Shown: positions 1 to 5,007 of the stretch, one piece after another | How the letters are laid out: every line of letters begins with the position of its first letter | Numbering within the stretch: the first letter of the stretch is position 1 | DNA from: Bacillota bacterium | GTDB taxonomy: Bacteria; Bacillota; Sulfobacillia; Symbiobacteriales; Symbiobacteriaceae | Direction of reading: 5' to 3' | DNA: 5,007 nt | NCBI GenBank assembly: GCA_028287415.1 | Contig: JAQBPS010000049.1 | Location: 1-5,007, forward strand | Position numbers and translations under genes: made by a program | The notes under the pieces: generated by a model | What the model was told of the DNA's origin: nothing | Seen by the model: the letters and a program-made list of their open reading frames with translations, nothing else | Databases searched by the model: none

Positions 1-1159
1 CACAGGACTGGTTCATACAGGCCCCCATACCGTCCACGATATCCCGGTAGTTACCAGTGTATGTTTCGGTCTGGGCTGCTTCGTAAAACGGGGCCACGCC
101 GGTAAGGGGCGGCTGACCACTCCCTGAACGAGCCTGGTTAGCCAGTGCAACCAATGCAGCCCACTGCGGGGCGCCCACGCTGGTGCCGCCTAACGTGTAA
201 TACTGGCCCAGCACATAGGTCGGGAAACCGACCCAGTCAGCGGCATAGGCCACGTCCGGCACGCCGCGGTTTGTACCGGTGTGAAATCCTTGCTGGTACG
301 CAGGGATCGCATCAAAGCGGCTCAGTCCACCGGTGGAACCGATCGGACCCGTATGGTTGGTAGTGTCGGTGAATCTGCCCCAGGCACTTTCAGCCCACTT
401 GGTGCCGACCATTTTCAGCGTGGTTCCGCCAACGGCGAGCACATTCGGCGACGCTGCCGGGTACAGCTGATTGCCGCCGTAATCGTTATCGCCGGAAGCG
501 GCGACGAACACGACACCGGGGTGATTGGTAAAGTGCGTTTCCCGGGCAGCATCATCAGCAGTTTGCTCCCAGCCAAGGCTGATCGAAACGACGGAACTGC
601 CCTGCGCGACGGCGACGTCAATGGCGCCCATCACATCATCAGGGGTGGGGGTGGCTGCATCCACGAACAAGATGTCGGCCCCCGGGGCTACGACATGCGC
701 CCACTGCACATCGGAAGCGGCCTCAATATGATAGTGTGTACCGCCGGACCAGTATAGGTCAGGATACTGTGTAGAGACGGCCGGCGCCTTCACCCGTTCG
801 AAACACGGGTGCGGCCCTGCCGTTACAGTGCAAGGATCGTTACCAGCGAGGCCGTGCATGCTGCCAGTCCCATAGCTGTTGATAAACACTGCGAGGTCGG
901 ATCCCGCTGCGAGGTAGTCACCGGTCCCGACGATGGCGACCGTTTGCCCTGCTCCGTCGTACGGCAGCTTACTAAAGCCGTACCAGTCTCGGATGAATCC
1001 GGGCATCTGTTTGGACGGTGCGGAACTGCTCGGGGCGCTTGGTGTTGCCTGAGGCTTGGCAACGACTGGAGCGCCGTTGCCGACGTGACCTACCGCCAGT
1101 GATAACAAGCCAGCAGCAATGACACCCAGCCAACGGGTCCGATATCCGGATCTGTTCAT
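1..1159 (-). CDS. Secreted S53 (sedolisin-family) serine-carboxyl peptidase, C-terminus outside window
   Basis: Reading the minus strand from the ATG at 1159 gives 386 codons without a stop, running off the left edge. Residues about 8-30 form a basic-then-hydrophobic signal peptide (RTRWLGVIAAGLLSLAVG), so export is expected. A short Pro/Ser/Ala-rich linker (about 35-50) leads into the catalytic domain at YGFSKLPYDGAGQTVAIV (about 60-77). The sedolisin catalytic set is visible: Glu146 and Asp150 in the E-x3-D motif (IEAASD), oxyanion Asp224 in AASGD, and nucleophile Ser327 in GGTSVGAPQWAAL. The family's GGLS-type turn (277-280) and the start of the C-terminal calcium-site motif (YRDIVDG, 371-377) are also present, so only a few dozen residues should be missing. 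The roughly 190-residue pro-domain of classical sedolisins is absent. Cys110/Cys119 could form a small disulfide loop. The family cleaves proteins extracellularly, usually at acid pH; substrate and pH optimum here are unknown. It is transcribed away from the intron and appears monocistronic at its 5' end. Confidence 0.93.
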   Translation of the reverse strand, partial: MNRSGYRTRWLGVIAAGLLSLAVGHVGNGAPVVAKPQATPSAPSSSAPSKQMPGFIRDWYGFSKLPYDGAGQTVAIVGTGDYLAAGSDLAVFINSYGTGSMHGLAGNDPCTVTAGPHPCFERVKAPAVSTQYPDLYWSGGTHYHIEAASDVQWAHVVAPGADILFVDAATPTPDDVMGAIDVAVAQGSSVVSISLGWEQTADDAARETHFTNHPGVVFVAASGDNDYGGNQLYPAASPNVLAVGGTTLKMVGTKWAESAWGRFTDTTNHTGPIGSTGGLSRFDAIPAYQQGFHTGTNRGVPDVAYAADWVGFPTYVLGQYYTLGGTSVGAPQWAALVALANQARSGSGQPPLTGVAPFYEAAQTETYTGNYRDIVDGMGACMNQSC

Positions 1160-1167
1160 CAATTGGG

Positions 1168-1174
1168 CCTCCCT
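1168..1174 (-). promoter_or_regulatory. Ribosome binding site of the sedolisin gene
   Basis: AGGGAGG on the minus strand, 8 nt before the ATG at 1157-1159. It is close to the anti-16S consensus and fixes the start codon. No other in-frame ATG with an SD is present nearby. Confidence 0.85.
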
Positions 1175-1220
1175 CTTGTCCAGTGGCCGCCAAGGTTGAA
1201 TAACTCACCGATCCATTACC

Positions 1221-1250
1221 AATATATACTATTATTAGTGGTTAAGTCAA
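1221..1250 (-). promoter_or_regulatory. Probable housekeeping-sigma promoter of the sedolisin gene
   Basis: On the minus strand, TTGACT (1245-1250) is followed after 18 nt by TATATT (1221-1226), or after 16 nt by TATATA (1223-1228). Both fit a vegetative sigma (sigma-A/sigma-70) promoter. The site lies in the most AT-rich patch of the window (about 1201-1285). It would place the transcription start near 1213, giving a leader of about 55 nt before the ATG. No operator or riboswitch-like structure was recognised in that leader. Confidence 0.65.
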
Positions 1251-1499
1251 CATTTGGACTGAATATTATGTAAAAAATTCTCTTTCAAACGAGGACGAGT
1301 AACCGCAAGAGCTGCGTCGGAACCATGAGGGGTCGTTGTGCGGTTTCGGAAGCTCGCAGATGCAGAGGTGTGCACCAATGAGTGAAGCCGGCATGCCCCA
1401 CATGAGAGCAGCCAGCTTTCGCCATGACGCTACACTTTCTAAGCGCCTGAGTCCCGACGTCAATATTCGCACGCACAGGGAAAATCCGCAACCCTTCTG
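1251..1499. other. Intergenic stretch with no supported gene
   Basis: This stretch lies between the sedolisin promoter and the terminator hairpin. Short open frames exist on both strands but lack SD sites and recognisable protein motifs. The longest one on the minus strand reads straight through the terminator and into the intron, so it cannot be a real gene. I see no tRNA, array or long repeat. A small RNA cannot be excluded, but nothing specific supports one. Confidence 0.6.
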
Positions 1500-1534
1500 T
1501 AAAATAAAAAAGCCAGGGAGATGACTCCCTGGCT
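1500..1534 (-). terminator. Rho-independent terminator of the sortase-diguanylate cyclase operon, also the intron's target hairpin
   Basis: A 10-bp perfect stem, AGCCAGGGAG (1511-1520) with CTCCCTGGCT (1525-1534), closes an ATGA/TCAT tetraloop. On the minus strand it is followed by TTTTTATTTTA (1510-1500), a textbook U-tract, so it terminates leftward transcription. It is now about 2.1 kb from the diguanylate cyclase stop. Without the intron it would lie about 17 bp after that stop, as a gene-end terminator should. On the plus strand the stem is followed by TGCTTCTT and then the intron. Rejoining the exons there gives TGCTTCTTTTTGC, so the site may also have worked as a weaker rightward terminator. 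Confidence 0.9.
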
Positions 1535-1541
1535 GCTTCTT
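1535..1541 (+). other. IBS1 (5' exon intron-binding site)
   Basis: GCTTCTT, the last seven 5' exon bases, can pair with AAGGAGC at 1754-1760: six Watson-Crick pairs and one G-U, with no gaps. It lies directly between the terminator stem and the intron, as expected for IIC target recognition, which relies on the hairpin plus a short IBS1. Confidence 0.65.
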
Positions 1542-2214
1542 GTACGCCTCGCAGTTTACGTAACTAGGGGGTTCAAGTCCCTCCAGTGCCTTTGCTCGTT
1601 TTCCTCGGCACTGTAGCCTAAGAACAGTCCGCACGCCGAGAGGCGCGGATGGCAGGGCGTCCCGGGTGACTGGGAGTCCGAAGGGCCTGCGGCAAAGCTC
1701 CAGCCTGTAGTGCAAGCGAACTAGAGGTGGCATCTACGAGTCGGGGACCCGCCAAGGAGCCGGGGAAGCCTACGCCGATTGGGGTACCTGGCGGAAAACA
1801 GCAAACGAGCGACGACCGTCCAGGGGCTGCGGGTGTGATTACAGATGGGATGGAGCGGAACAGCTACGTAGATGATCGGGGGAGATCTCATGAGGTCCTG
1901 GTCCAAACGGGCACAGGTAGCCGCGGTATAACCCCAGTGGGAAAGCCAGAGCGACGCTCCATGAGAAGTCAGACGGCGTCGTAGTAGTGCTGATACCTGG
2001 GCCAATGAACCCCGGCGACGGGCGGGAGGAGAAAACCAGGAGGAGCGAAGGGCACCTAGCCGAGTCGAGTCAGACCGCGTTTGCGAGTGGCACATGGTGC
2101 GCCGGGGCTTAAACGCAATGGCCGCCACCGAGCGGGGGAACCCCACCCAGCCGGAAACCCCGAGGCGAGGTCATAAGGGGCGGTATCCCAGACCTGAGTA
2201 GCGCAGCCTGGAAG
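1542..2214 (+). ncRNA. Ribozyme 5' part: domains I-III of the group II intron
   Basis: This stretch is structured RNA, not coding. Near the 5' end a hairpin GGGG(TTCAAG)TCCC at about 1567-1581 is followed by a 7-bp stem CAGTGCC (1584-1590)/GGCACTG (1607-1613) and then TAGCCTAA (1614-1621). This order (hairpin ending GUCCC, a stem, then AGCCUAA) matches the start of domain I in the Oceanobacillus iheyensis group IIC intron as I remember it. The G/A-rich stretch after it (about 1640-1725) also follows that pattern. The downstream limits of domains II and III were not worked out. Short open frames on both strands here have no SD or protein signature and are best read as chance. Confidence 0.75.
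1754..1760 (+). other. EBS1 (exon-binding site) loop in intron domain I
   Basis: AAGGAGC lies in a 9-nt loop (1752-1760) closed by CCCG (1748-1751)/CGGG (1761-1764). It is complementary to GCTTCTT just before the intron. A single-stranded loop position in domain I and full-length pairing to the exon make this the best EBS1 candidate. The assignment is inferred from pairing alone. Confidence 0.6.
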
Positions 2215-2289
2215 GTGCGATTGCGAGAGCTAACACGCAGCCGGAGCGACGTGAAGAATCAGGGCCATGTGTTGGTAGTGGGCGATGGA

Positions 2290-3483
2290 ATGGCTGGTGA
2301 GCAGGGGCCGGGGAAGGTGATACCGGTCACTGAGAGACGATACTACAGCCTGATTGACAAGGTGTACGATCTCCGTAACCTGTTCGAGGCGTGGAAGGAA
2401 GTCAAGCGGAACAAAGGCGCTGCGGGAATCGACAGGGTGACGATCTCCCGGTTCGAAGCGAATCTGGAGCGATACCTGAAGATGCTCCACGAGCGATTGC
2501 GAGCAGGCACATACACGCCGCCGCCAGTCCGGCGCGTGTACATCGATAAGGCGGACGGAAGCAAACGGCCCCTCGGGATTCCCACTGTGGCAGACCGAGT
2601 GGTGCAGCAGGCGGTTCGGCGGGTGCTCACACCGATCTTCGAAGCGGTGTTCCTGCCGTGTAGTCATGGCTTCCGAAAAGGCTTCTCGACGCGCTCTGCA
2701 ATTGTGATGGTGGAGGAATACCGCAGGCAAGGGTTCCGCTGGGTGGTCGACGTAGACTTCAAGGCCTACTTTGACACGCTGGACCACGAGGTGCTGATGG
2801 CGAAGGTAAAAGAGAAGGTGACCGATGGGTCTATCCTCAGACTGATTCGTTCGTGGCTGACTGCAGGAGTCATGAGCGACGGCAACCTGACCTACCAGAC
2901 CACGGGGACGCCGCAGGGGGGAGTTATCTCCCCGCTGTTGGCGAACATCTACCTCCACAGCCTTGATCTGGCCCTCACCAAGTGGGGGTACAAGGTCGTC
3001 AGGTACGCGGATGATTTGGTGGTACTTTGCCAGACACAGAACAAGGCAAAGACGGAGCTGGGCCTACTGAAGCAACTGGCAGAAGGGGAACTGCGGCTTA
3101 CGCTCCACCCGGAGAAAACCCGCATTACCCGCTTCTACAACGGCTTCGACTTTCTGGGGTTCACATTTAAGCGCCAGCACCGTGTGGCTCGAAGGCGTGC
3201 CCTGGACAAGTTCAAGGAAAAAGTGAGAGAACTCACTCCACGCCAGACGCACCTCACCGTACGGGAAGTGATTGCCCAACTCAACCCGGTGATCCGGGGG
3301 TGGGGCAACTACTTCAAGATGGGACACATGAAAGGTCGGTTCGAGTCGCTGGACCAGTGGATCCGGATGCGAATCCGCTCCCTGGTCTTGAAACGAAAAG
3401 CACACCGCAGCCGCGTGGCTTCCAGTGTGCTCCCGAACCGACGTCTCGCTGATTTAGGGCTGGTATCCTTGCTCACCCTTTAG
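2290..3483 (+). CDS. ltrA: Group II intron-encoded reverse transcriptase/maturase
   Basis: A 397-residue protein from the ATG at 2290. It should bind the intron RNA, help it fold and splice, and copy it into DNA during retrohoming. Seen in the sequence: the RT-0-like start LIDKVYDLRNLFEAW (about 21-35), GAAGID (43-48), the RPLGIPTVADRVVQQAV block (about 93-109), motif A DVDFKAYFDTLDH with catalytic Asp156, GTPQGGVISPLLANIYL (206-222), and the YADD active site (239-242). The LGFTF block (289-293) and the thumb/X-domain signature RGWGNYF (336-342) follow. It ends soon after the X domain, with no HNH endonuclease. The length and missing endonuclease fit IIC-class proteins, which use single-stranded or replication-fork DNA rather than cutting the second strand. 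The frame stays open upstream to a GTG at 2215 (422 aa), but that start has no spaced SD. The ATG also has only a weak one, so the exact N-terminus is uncertain. No frameshift or active-site loss is seen. Confidence 0.93.
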   Translation: MAGEQGPGKVIPVTERRYYSLIDKVYDLRNLFEAWKEVKRNKGAAGIDRVTISRFEANLERYLKMLHERLRAGTYTPPPVRRVYIDKADGSKRPLGIPTVADRVVQQAVRRVLTPIFEAVFLPCSHGFRKGFSTRSAIVMVEEYRRQGFRWVVDVDFKAYFDTLDHEVLMAKVKEKVTDGSILRLIRSWLTAGVMSDGNLTYQTTGTPQGGVISPLLANIYLHSLDLALTKWGYKVVRYADDLVVLCQTQNKAKTELGLLKQLAEGELRLTLHPEKTRITRFYNGFDFLGFTFKRQHRVARRRALDKFKEKVRELTPRQTHLTVREVIAQLNPVIRGWGNYFKMGHMKGRFESLDQWIRMRIRSLVLKRKAHRSRVASSVLPNRRLADLGLVSLLTL

Positions 3484-3559
3484 CCCAGCAGGTGTGAAAT
3501 CTGCACCCTGGTGACGGGGGACGACGACTCACTCCCTGTTGTAGGGCTACGACCGGCGG

Positions 3560-3592
3560 AAGCCGGATGCGGGAAAACTGCACGTCCGGTTT
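3560..3592 (+). ncRNA. Group II intron domain V (catalytic hairpin)
   Basis: Lower stem AAGCCGGA (3560-3567) pairs with TCCGGTTT (3585-3592). There is a two-base CG bulge (3583-3584), and the upper stem TGCGG (3568-3572)/CTGCA (3578-3582) closes a GAAAA loop. The catalytic triad position reads AGC (3561-3563). The asymmetric CG bulge and the GAAA-type loop are diagnostic for domain V, which binds the catalytic metal ions. Confidence 0.9.
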
Positions 3593-3595
3593 GAC

Positions 3596-3632
3596 GAGGG
3601 GGCGTCGCTCGAAAGGGCGGCCCCTACTCTAT
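3596..3632 (+). ncRNA. Group II intron domain VI with branch-point A and 3' splice site
   Basis: Basal GAG (3596-3598) pairs with CTC (3627-3629), GGGGC (3599-3603) with GCCCC (3620-3624), and the tip CGCTC (3606-3610) with GGGCG (3615-3619) around a GAAA tetraloop. On the 3' side TA (3625-3626) is unpaired. A3626, seven bases from the intron end counting the last base, is the expected branch-point adenosine. The intron ends CTCTAT, fitting the group II 3' -AY rule. The following exon begins TTTGC. Confidence 0.85.
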
Positions 3633-3636
3633 TTTG

Positions 3637-4329
3637 CTACCGCACATACTCGCCAGCGCCAATGTCATAGACAGCAGGTGTGTGGGGGGACATGTCAGGC
3701 CGTGTGGCTGATCGCCGTTGGGACCGAAGTTGATACATAGTCAGGTCGGCACTGGCCAGTAGGGTCAGGCCATTGAAACCGTCGTCGGGACAGGCTGCCG
3801 ATCCGGCTGAGAGGACGCCTTCTCCGGCTGTGTTGGTGATGCGGGCGCAGATCGTAGCGGTAAGCTTGGCGTCAGCACCTGGGACGAGGACGACAAATTC
3901 ATCGCCACCGTACCGGTAAACCAAATCGGATGGGCGGCTGGATCGACAGATGCAATCGGCCGCACGCTGTAGCAGTTCATCGCCCGCACTGTGGCCGTGC
4001 GTGTCATTGATCTGCTTCAATCCGTCGACATCGATGAAGATGAGACCGAACGGTTCACCCCGTTGTGTGAACCTGTCCAGGTCGCGGTGCAGGGCGCGAC
4101 GCGTCATGCTACCCGTGAGTATATCGACGGTCGCTTCCCGCTCGACAGCAGTGAGTTGCAGGAAGAGGACGCCGAGCATCGCAAGCGAAATGGCGACCAG
4201 GGGTGCCCAGACCCATTCCGGAACCAGCTGCTGGCCAGTGGCCATGTGACCGAGTACCAAACAAGCAAGGATCCAGCAAAGGATTGCCAGGTAACGATAC
4301 GCTCTGCCTTTTCGGAACAACTGGCCCAC
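3637..4329 (-). CDS. Membrane-anchored diguanylate cyclase (GGDEF domain)
   Basis: A 230-residue protein predicted to make cyclic di-GMP from two GTP at the inner face of the membrane. Two hydrophobic segments (about 12-28 and 41-60) form a short hairpin anchor without room for a sensory domain. The GGDEF domain follows directly: VDILTGSMTRR (about 68-78), the metal-binding FIDVDGLKQINDTHGH (98-113) and an intact GGDEF active site (141-145). An RPSD inhibitory-site motif (132-135) lies exactly five residues before GGDEF, so product feedback is likely. The usual AMYxAK close of the domain is degraded to TMYQLRSQ. The GTG start is chosen because GGAGG sits 7 nt upstream; the frame stays open further into the sortase gene but without a better start. 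It is the second gene of an operon with the sortase (11-nt gap). Its stop lies 4 nt from the intron's 3' end. Confidence 0.92.
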   Translation of the reverse strand: MGQLFRKGRAYRYLAILCWILACLVLGHMATGQQLVPEWVWAPLVAISLAMLGVLFLQLTAVEREATVDILTGSMTRRALHRDLDRFTQRGEPFGLIFIDVDGLKQINDTHGHSAGDELLQRAADCICRSSRPSDLVYRYGGDEFVVLVPGADAKLTATICARITNTAGEGVLSAGSAACPDDGFNGLTLLASADLTMYQLRSQRRSATRPDMSPHTPAVYDIGAGEYVR

Positions 4330-4336
4330 AGCAATG

Positions 4337-4341
4337 CCTCC
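4337..4341 (-). promoter_or_regulatory. Ribosome binding site for the diguanylate cyclase, overlapping the sortase stop
   Basis: GGAGG on the minus strand, 7 nt before the GTG start (4327-4329). Its first G is the last base of the sortase TAG stop, written together as TAGGAGG. This geometry suggests that ribosomes finishing the sortase restart on the cyclase, so the two proteins are probably made in a fixed ratio. Confidence 0.8.
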
Positions 4342-5006
4342 TATCCCAAGGGCGTCCGCTTGTCTGCCGCAGTGCTCCCGCCGTTCACGAGTCTCGCCTG
4401 CACAATCAGCCGTCGGTCGGCCAGCCCCGGCGGGTCGCACGTGGTCAAGGTCAGGCTCGGACTGGGCGTCGGGTTCAGCACCGACAGGTCATAAGGGCTG
4501 GTGAGGAAGACCCGCTCCACGGCAAAGGTGAGTGTGCGGTCCGGATAGGTGACTACGATGGTGTCACCGGGTTTCAGGCTGTCCAGCTTGTAGAAGAACG
4601 AGGGCATGCCCTTTACGGTACGGTGGCCGGCGATGCCCGCGTTGCCGGTGTCACCGGGCAGGGGCGTACTCGGGTAGTGGCCCGGGCCCCGCCCCAGGGG
4701 CTCATCATCGATGCCTTCCTGGACCATGTAGCGGATGGCTGCGGCTGGGATTTCTATCCGGTACGAGCCGGCGGGCCGGGACACCTGGGGCGCCCCGGAC
4801 GGCTGCGTGGGCGCCGCAGCCAAGTCCGGGGCGGCCGGGGCCCGAACCGCCGGACTGGGGGCAGCAACCCCGGGTGCGTGCCAGTCAAACCGGGCCAGCA
4901 GCAGTGCTTGCTCCCGCCGCTGGGCGACCCACGACGCCAGGGGGGTTAGCAAGGCTAACGCCCCCATCCCCATGAACACGAGGCCAATCGCCCGCCTCAT
5001 GCGCAT
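4341..5006 (-). CDS. Sortase (class D/E-like), 5' end at window edge
   Basis: A 221-residue cysteine transpeptidase that should cut a C-terminal sorting signal in secreted proteins and join them to the cell wall or a pilus. An N-terminal signal anchor (about 6-27) is followed by a Pro/Ala-rich linker (about 44-78), then the sortase beta-barrel from SYRIEIP (81-87). Catalytic residues are in their family motifs: His128 in GIAGHRT, Cys190 in LTLTTCDPPG, and Arg198/Arg199 in DRRLIVQARL. The TLTTC motif and single N-terminal anchor suggest class D or E rather than A or B; substrate choice cannot be read from the sequence. ATG codons at 5006 and 5000 are both possible. Because the window ends one base further on, neither the SD nor a more upstream start can be checked. 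It is the first visible gene of the operon with the diguanylate cyclase. No LPxTG-type substrate is encoded in the window, but more genes may lie upstream. Confidence 0.9.
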   Translation of the reverse strand: MRMRRAIGLVFMGMGALALLTPLASWVAQRREQALLLARFDWHAPGVAAPSPAVRAPAAPDLAAAPTQPSGAPQVSRPAGSYRIEIPAAAIRYMVQEGIDDEPLGRGPGHYPSTPLPGDTGNAGIAGHRTVKGMPSFFYKLDSLKPGDTIVVTYPDRTLTFAVERVFLTSPYDLSVLNPTPSPSLTLTTCDPPGLADRRLIVQARLVNGGSTAADKRTPLG

Positions 5007-5007
5007 G

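Larger units (their letters stand above)
1542..3632 (+). mobile_element. Group II intron, probably group IIC (terminator-associated), with its own maturase ORF
   Basis: The element is 2,091 nt. The 5' boundary is placed at GTACGCC directly after GCTTCTT, and the 3' boundary at CTCTAT (3627-3632). Evidence includes a 5' RNA segment resembling IIC domain I, a reverse transcriptase/maturase ORF inside the domain IV position, domain V (3560-3592) and domain VI with a bulged A (3596-3629). A predicted 7-bp EBS1-IBS1 pairing also supports the 5' end. Insertion directly behind a terminator stem-loop, on the strand that has the hairpin in the 5' exon, is the known habit of IIC introns. Two points are atypical: the 5' end reads GUACG rather than GUGYG, and the domain V triad is AGC where classical IIC introns have CGC. 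The intron interrupts no coding sequence; it sits 4 nt beyond the diguanylate cyclase stop, antisense to that operon. All required parts appear intact, so it may still be mobile. No plus-strand promoter for it was recognised. Confidence 0.9.

Noticed and set aside
281..757. Plus-strand open frame of 158 codons opposite the sedolisin
   Set aside because: It is antisense to a well-supported coding frame, with no SD and no domain.
1196..1230. Divergent plus-strand promoter, TTGAAT with TATACT
   Set aside because: The spacer is about 23 nt, too long, and no plus-strand gene follows. TATACT overlaps the minus-strand -10 region.
1567..1590. tRNA 3' end: a T-arm-like GGGGG-TTCAAGT-CCCTC followed by a 7-nt acceptor-like CAGTGCC
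   Set aside because: No matching acceptor, D-arm or anticodon arm lies upstream. The same bases fit a domain I hairpin of the group II intron, with its companion stem and AGCCTAA just after.
1551..1640. Circularly permuted tRNA, suggested by GGCACTG at 1607-1613 complementing CAGTGCC
   Set aside because: The sequence after GGCACTG does not form a D-arm or anticodon arm. The pairing is better explained as an intron stem.
1266..1733. 155-codon minus-strand open frame
   Set aside because: It reads through the terminator hairpin and the intron boundary, has no SD, and has no recognisable domain. Its GLEPP-like stretch is an artefact of the TTCAAGTCCC hairpin.
2215..2219. GTGCG as an alternative 5' intron end
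   Set aside because: It matches the GUGYG consensus, but an intron starting there would lack domains I-III, and nothing before it pairs as an IBS1.
4203..4949. Plus-strand open frame of 248 codons opposite the sortase and cyclase
   Set aside because: It is a GC-rich shadow frame: low-complexity Gly/Arg-rich protein with no motif, opposite two clear genes.

Overview
This window looks like chromosomal DNA from a moderately high-GC, monoderm (Gram-positive type) bacterium. The signs are a membrane-anchored sortase, an exported sedolisin-type protease and strong purine-rich ribosome binding sites (AGGGAGG, GGAGG). Sedolisins are common in acid-tolerant organisms, so an Alicyclobacillus/Sulfobacillus/Symbiobacterium-like Firmicute is a reasonable guess. 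That is inference; nothing in the window fixes the taxon.

Layout, left to right. (1) 1-1159, minus strand: the first 386 codons of a secreted S53 (sedolisin) serine-carboxyl peptidase whose C-terminus lies beyond the left edge. It has a good SD site and an upstream promoter of the TTGACT...TATATT kind in an AT-rich patch (1221-1250). (2) 1251-1499: intergenic DNA with no gene I can support. (3) 1500-1534: a strong hairpin terminator, best read on the minus strand. (4) 1542-3632, plus strand: a complete-looking 2.09-kb group II intron, most likely of the IIC (terminator-associated) type. It has a 5' domain I, an intron-encoded reverse transcriptase/maturase (2290-3483), domain V, and domain VI with a bulged branch-point A. 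(5) 3637-5006, minus strand: a two-gene operon of a class D/E-like sortase followed by a short membrane-bound diguanylate cyclase. The second gene starts at a GTG, 11 nt after the sortase stop, with its SD overlapping that stop codon.

How the parts fit. If the intron is removed, the diguanylate cyclase stop codon lies only about 17 bp from the terminator hairpin, with the intron occupying the T-rich spacer between them. The hairpin was therefore originally the sortase-cyclase operon terminator. The intron used the same hairpin, read from the other strand, as its landing site and now sits antisense to the operon, between the last stop codon and its terminator. A 7-bp pairing between the intron (AAGGAGC, 1754-1760) and the bases just before its 5' end (GCTTCTT, 1535-1541) supports the boundary and the target-recognition model.

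I found no clearly new multi-gene defence or mobile system. The points most worth a second look are the intron's insertion geometry, its unusual IIC-type features (GUACG 5' end, AGC catalytic triad in domain V), and the translationally coupled sortase/c-di-GMP cyclase pair.
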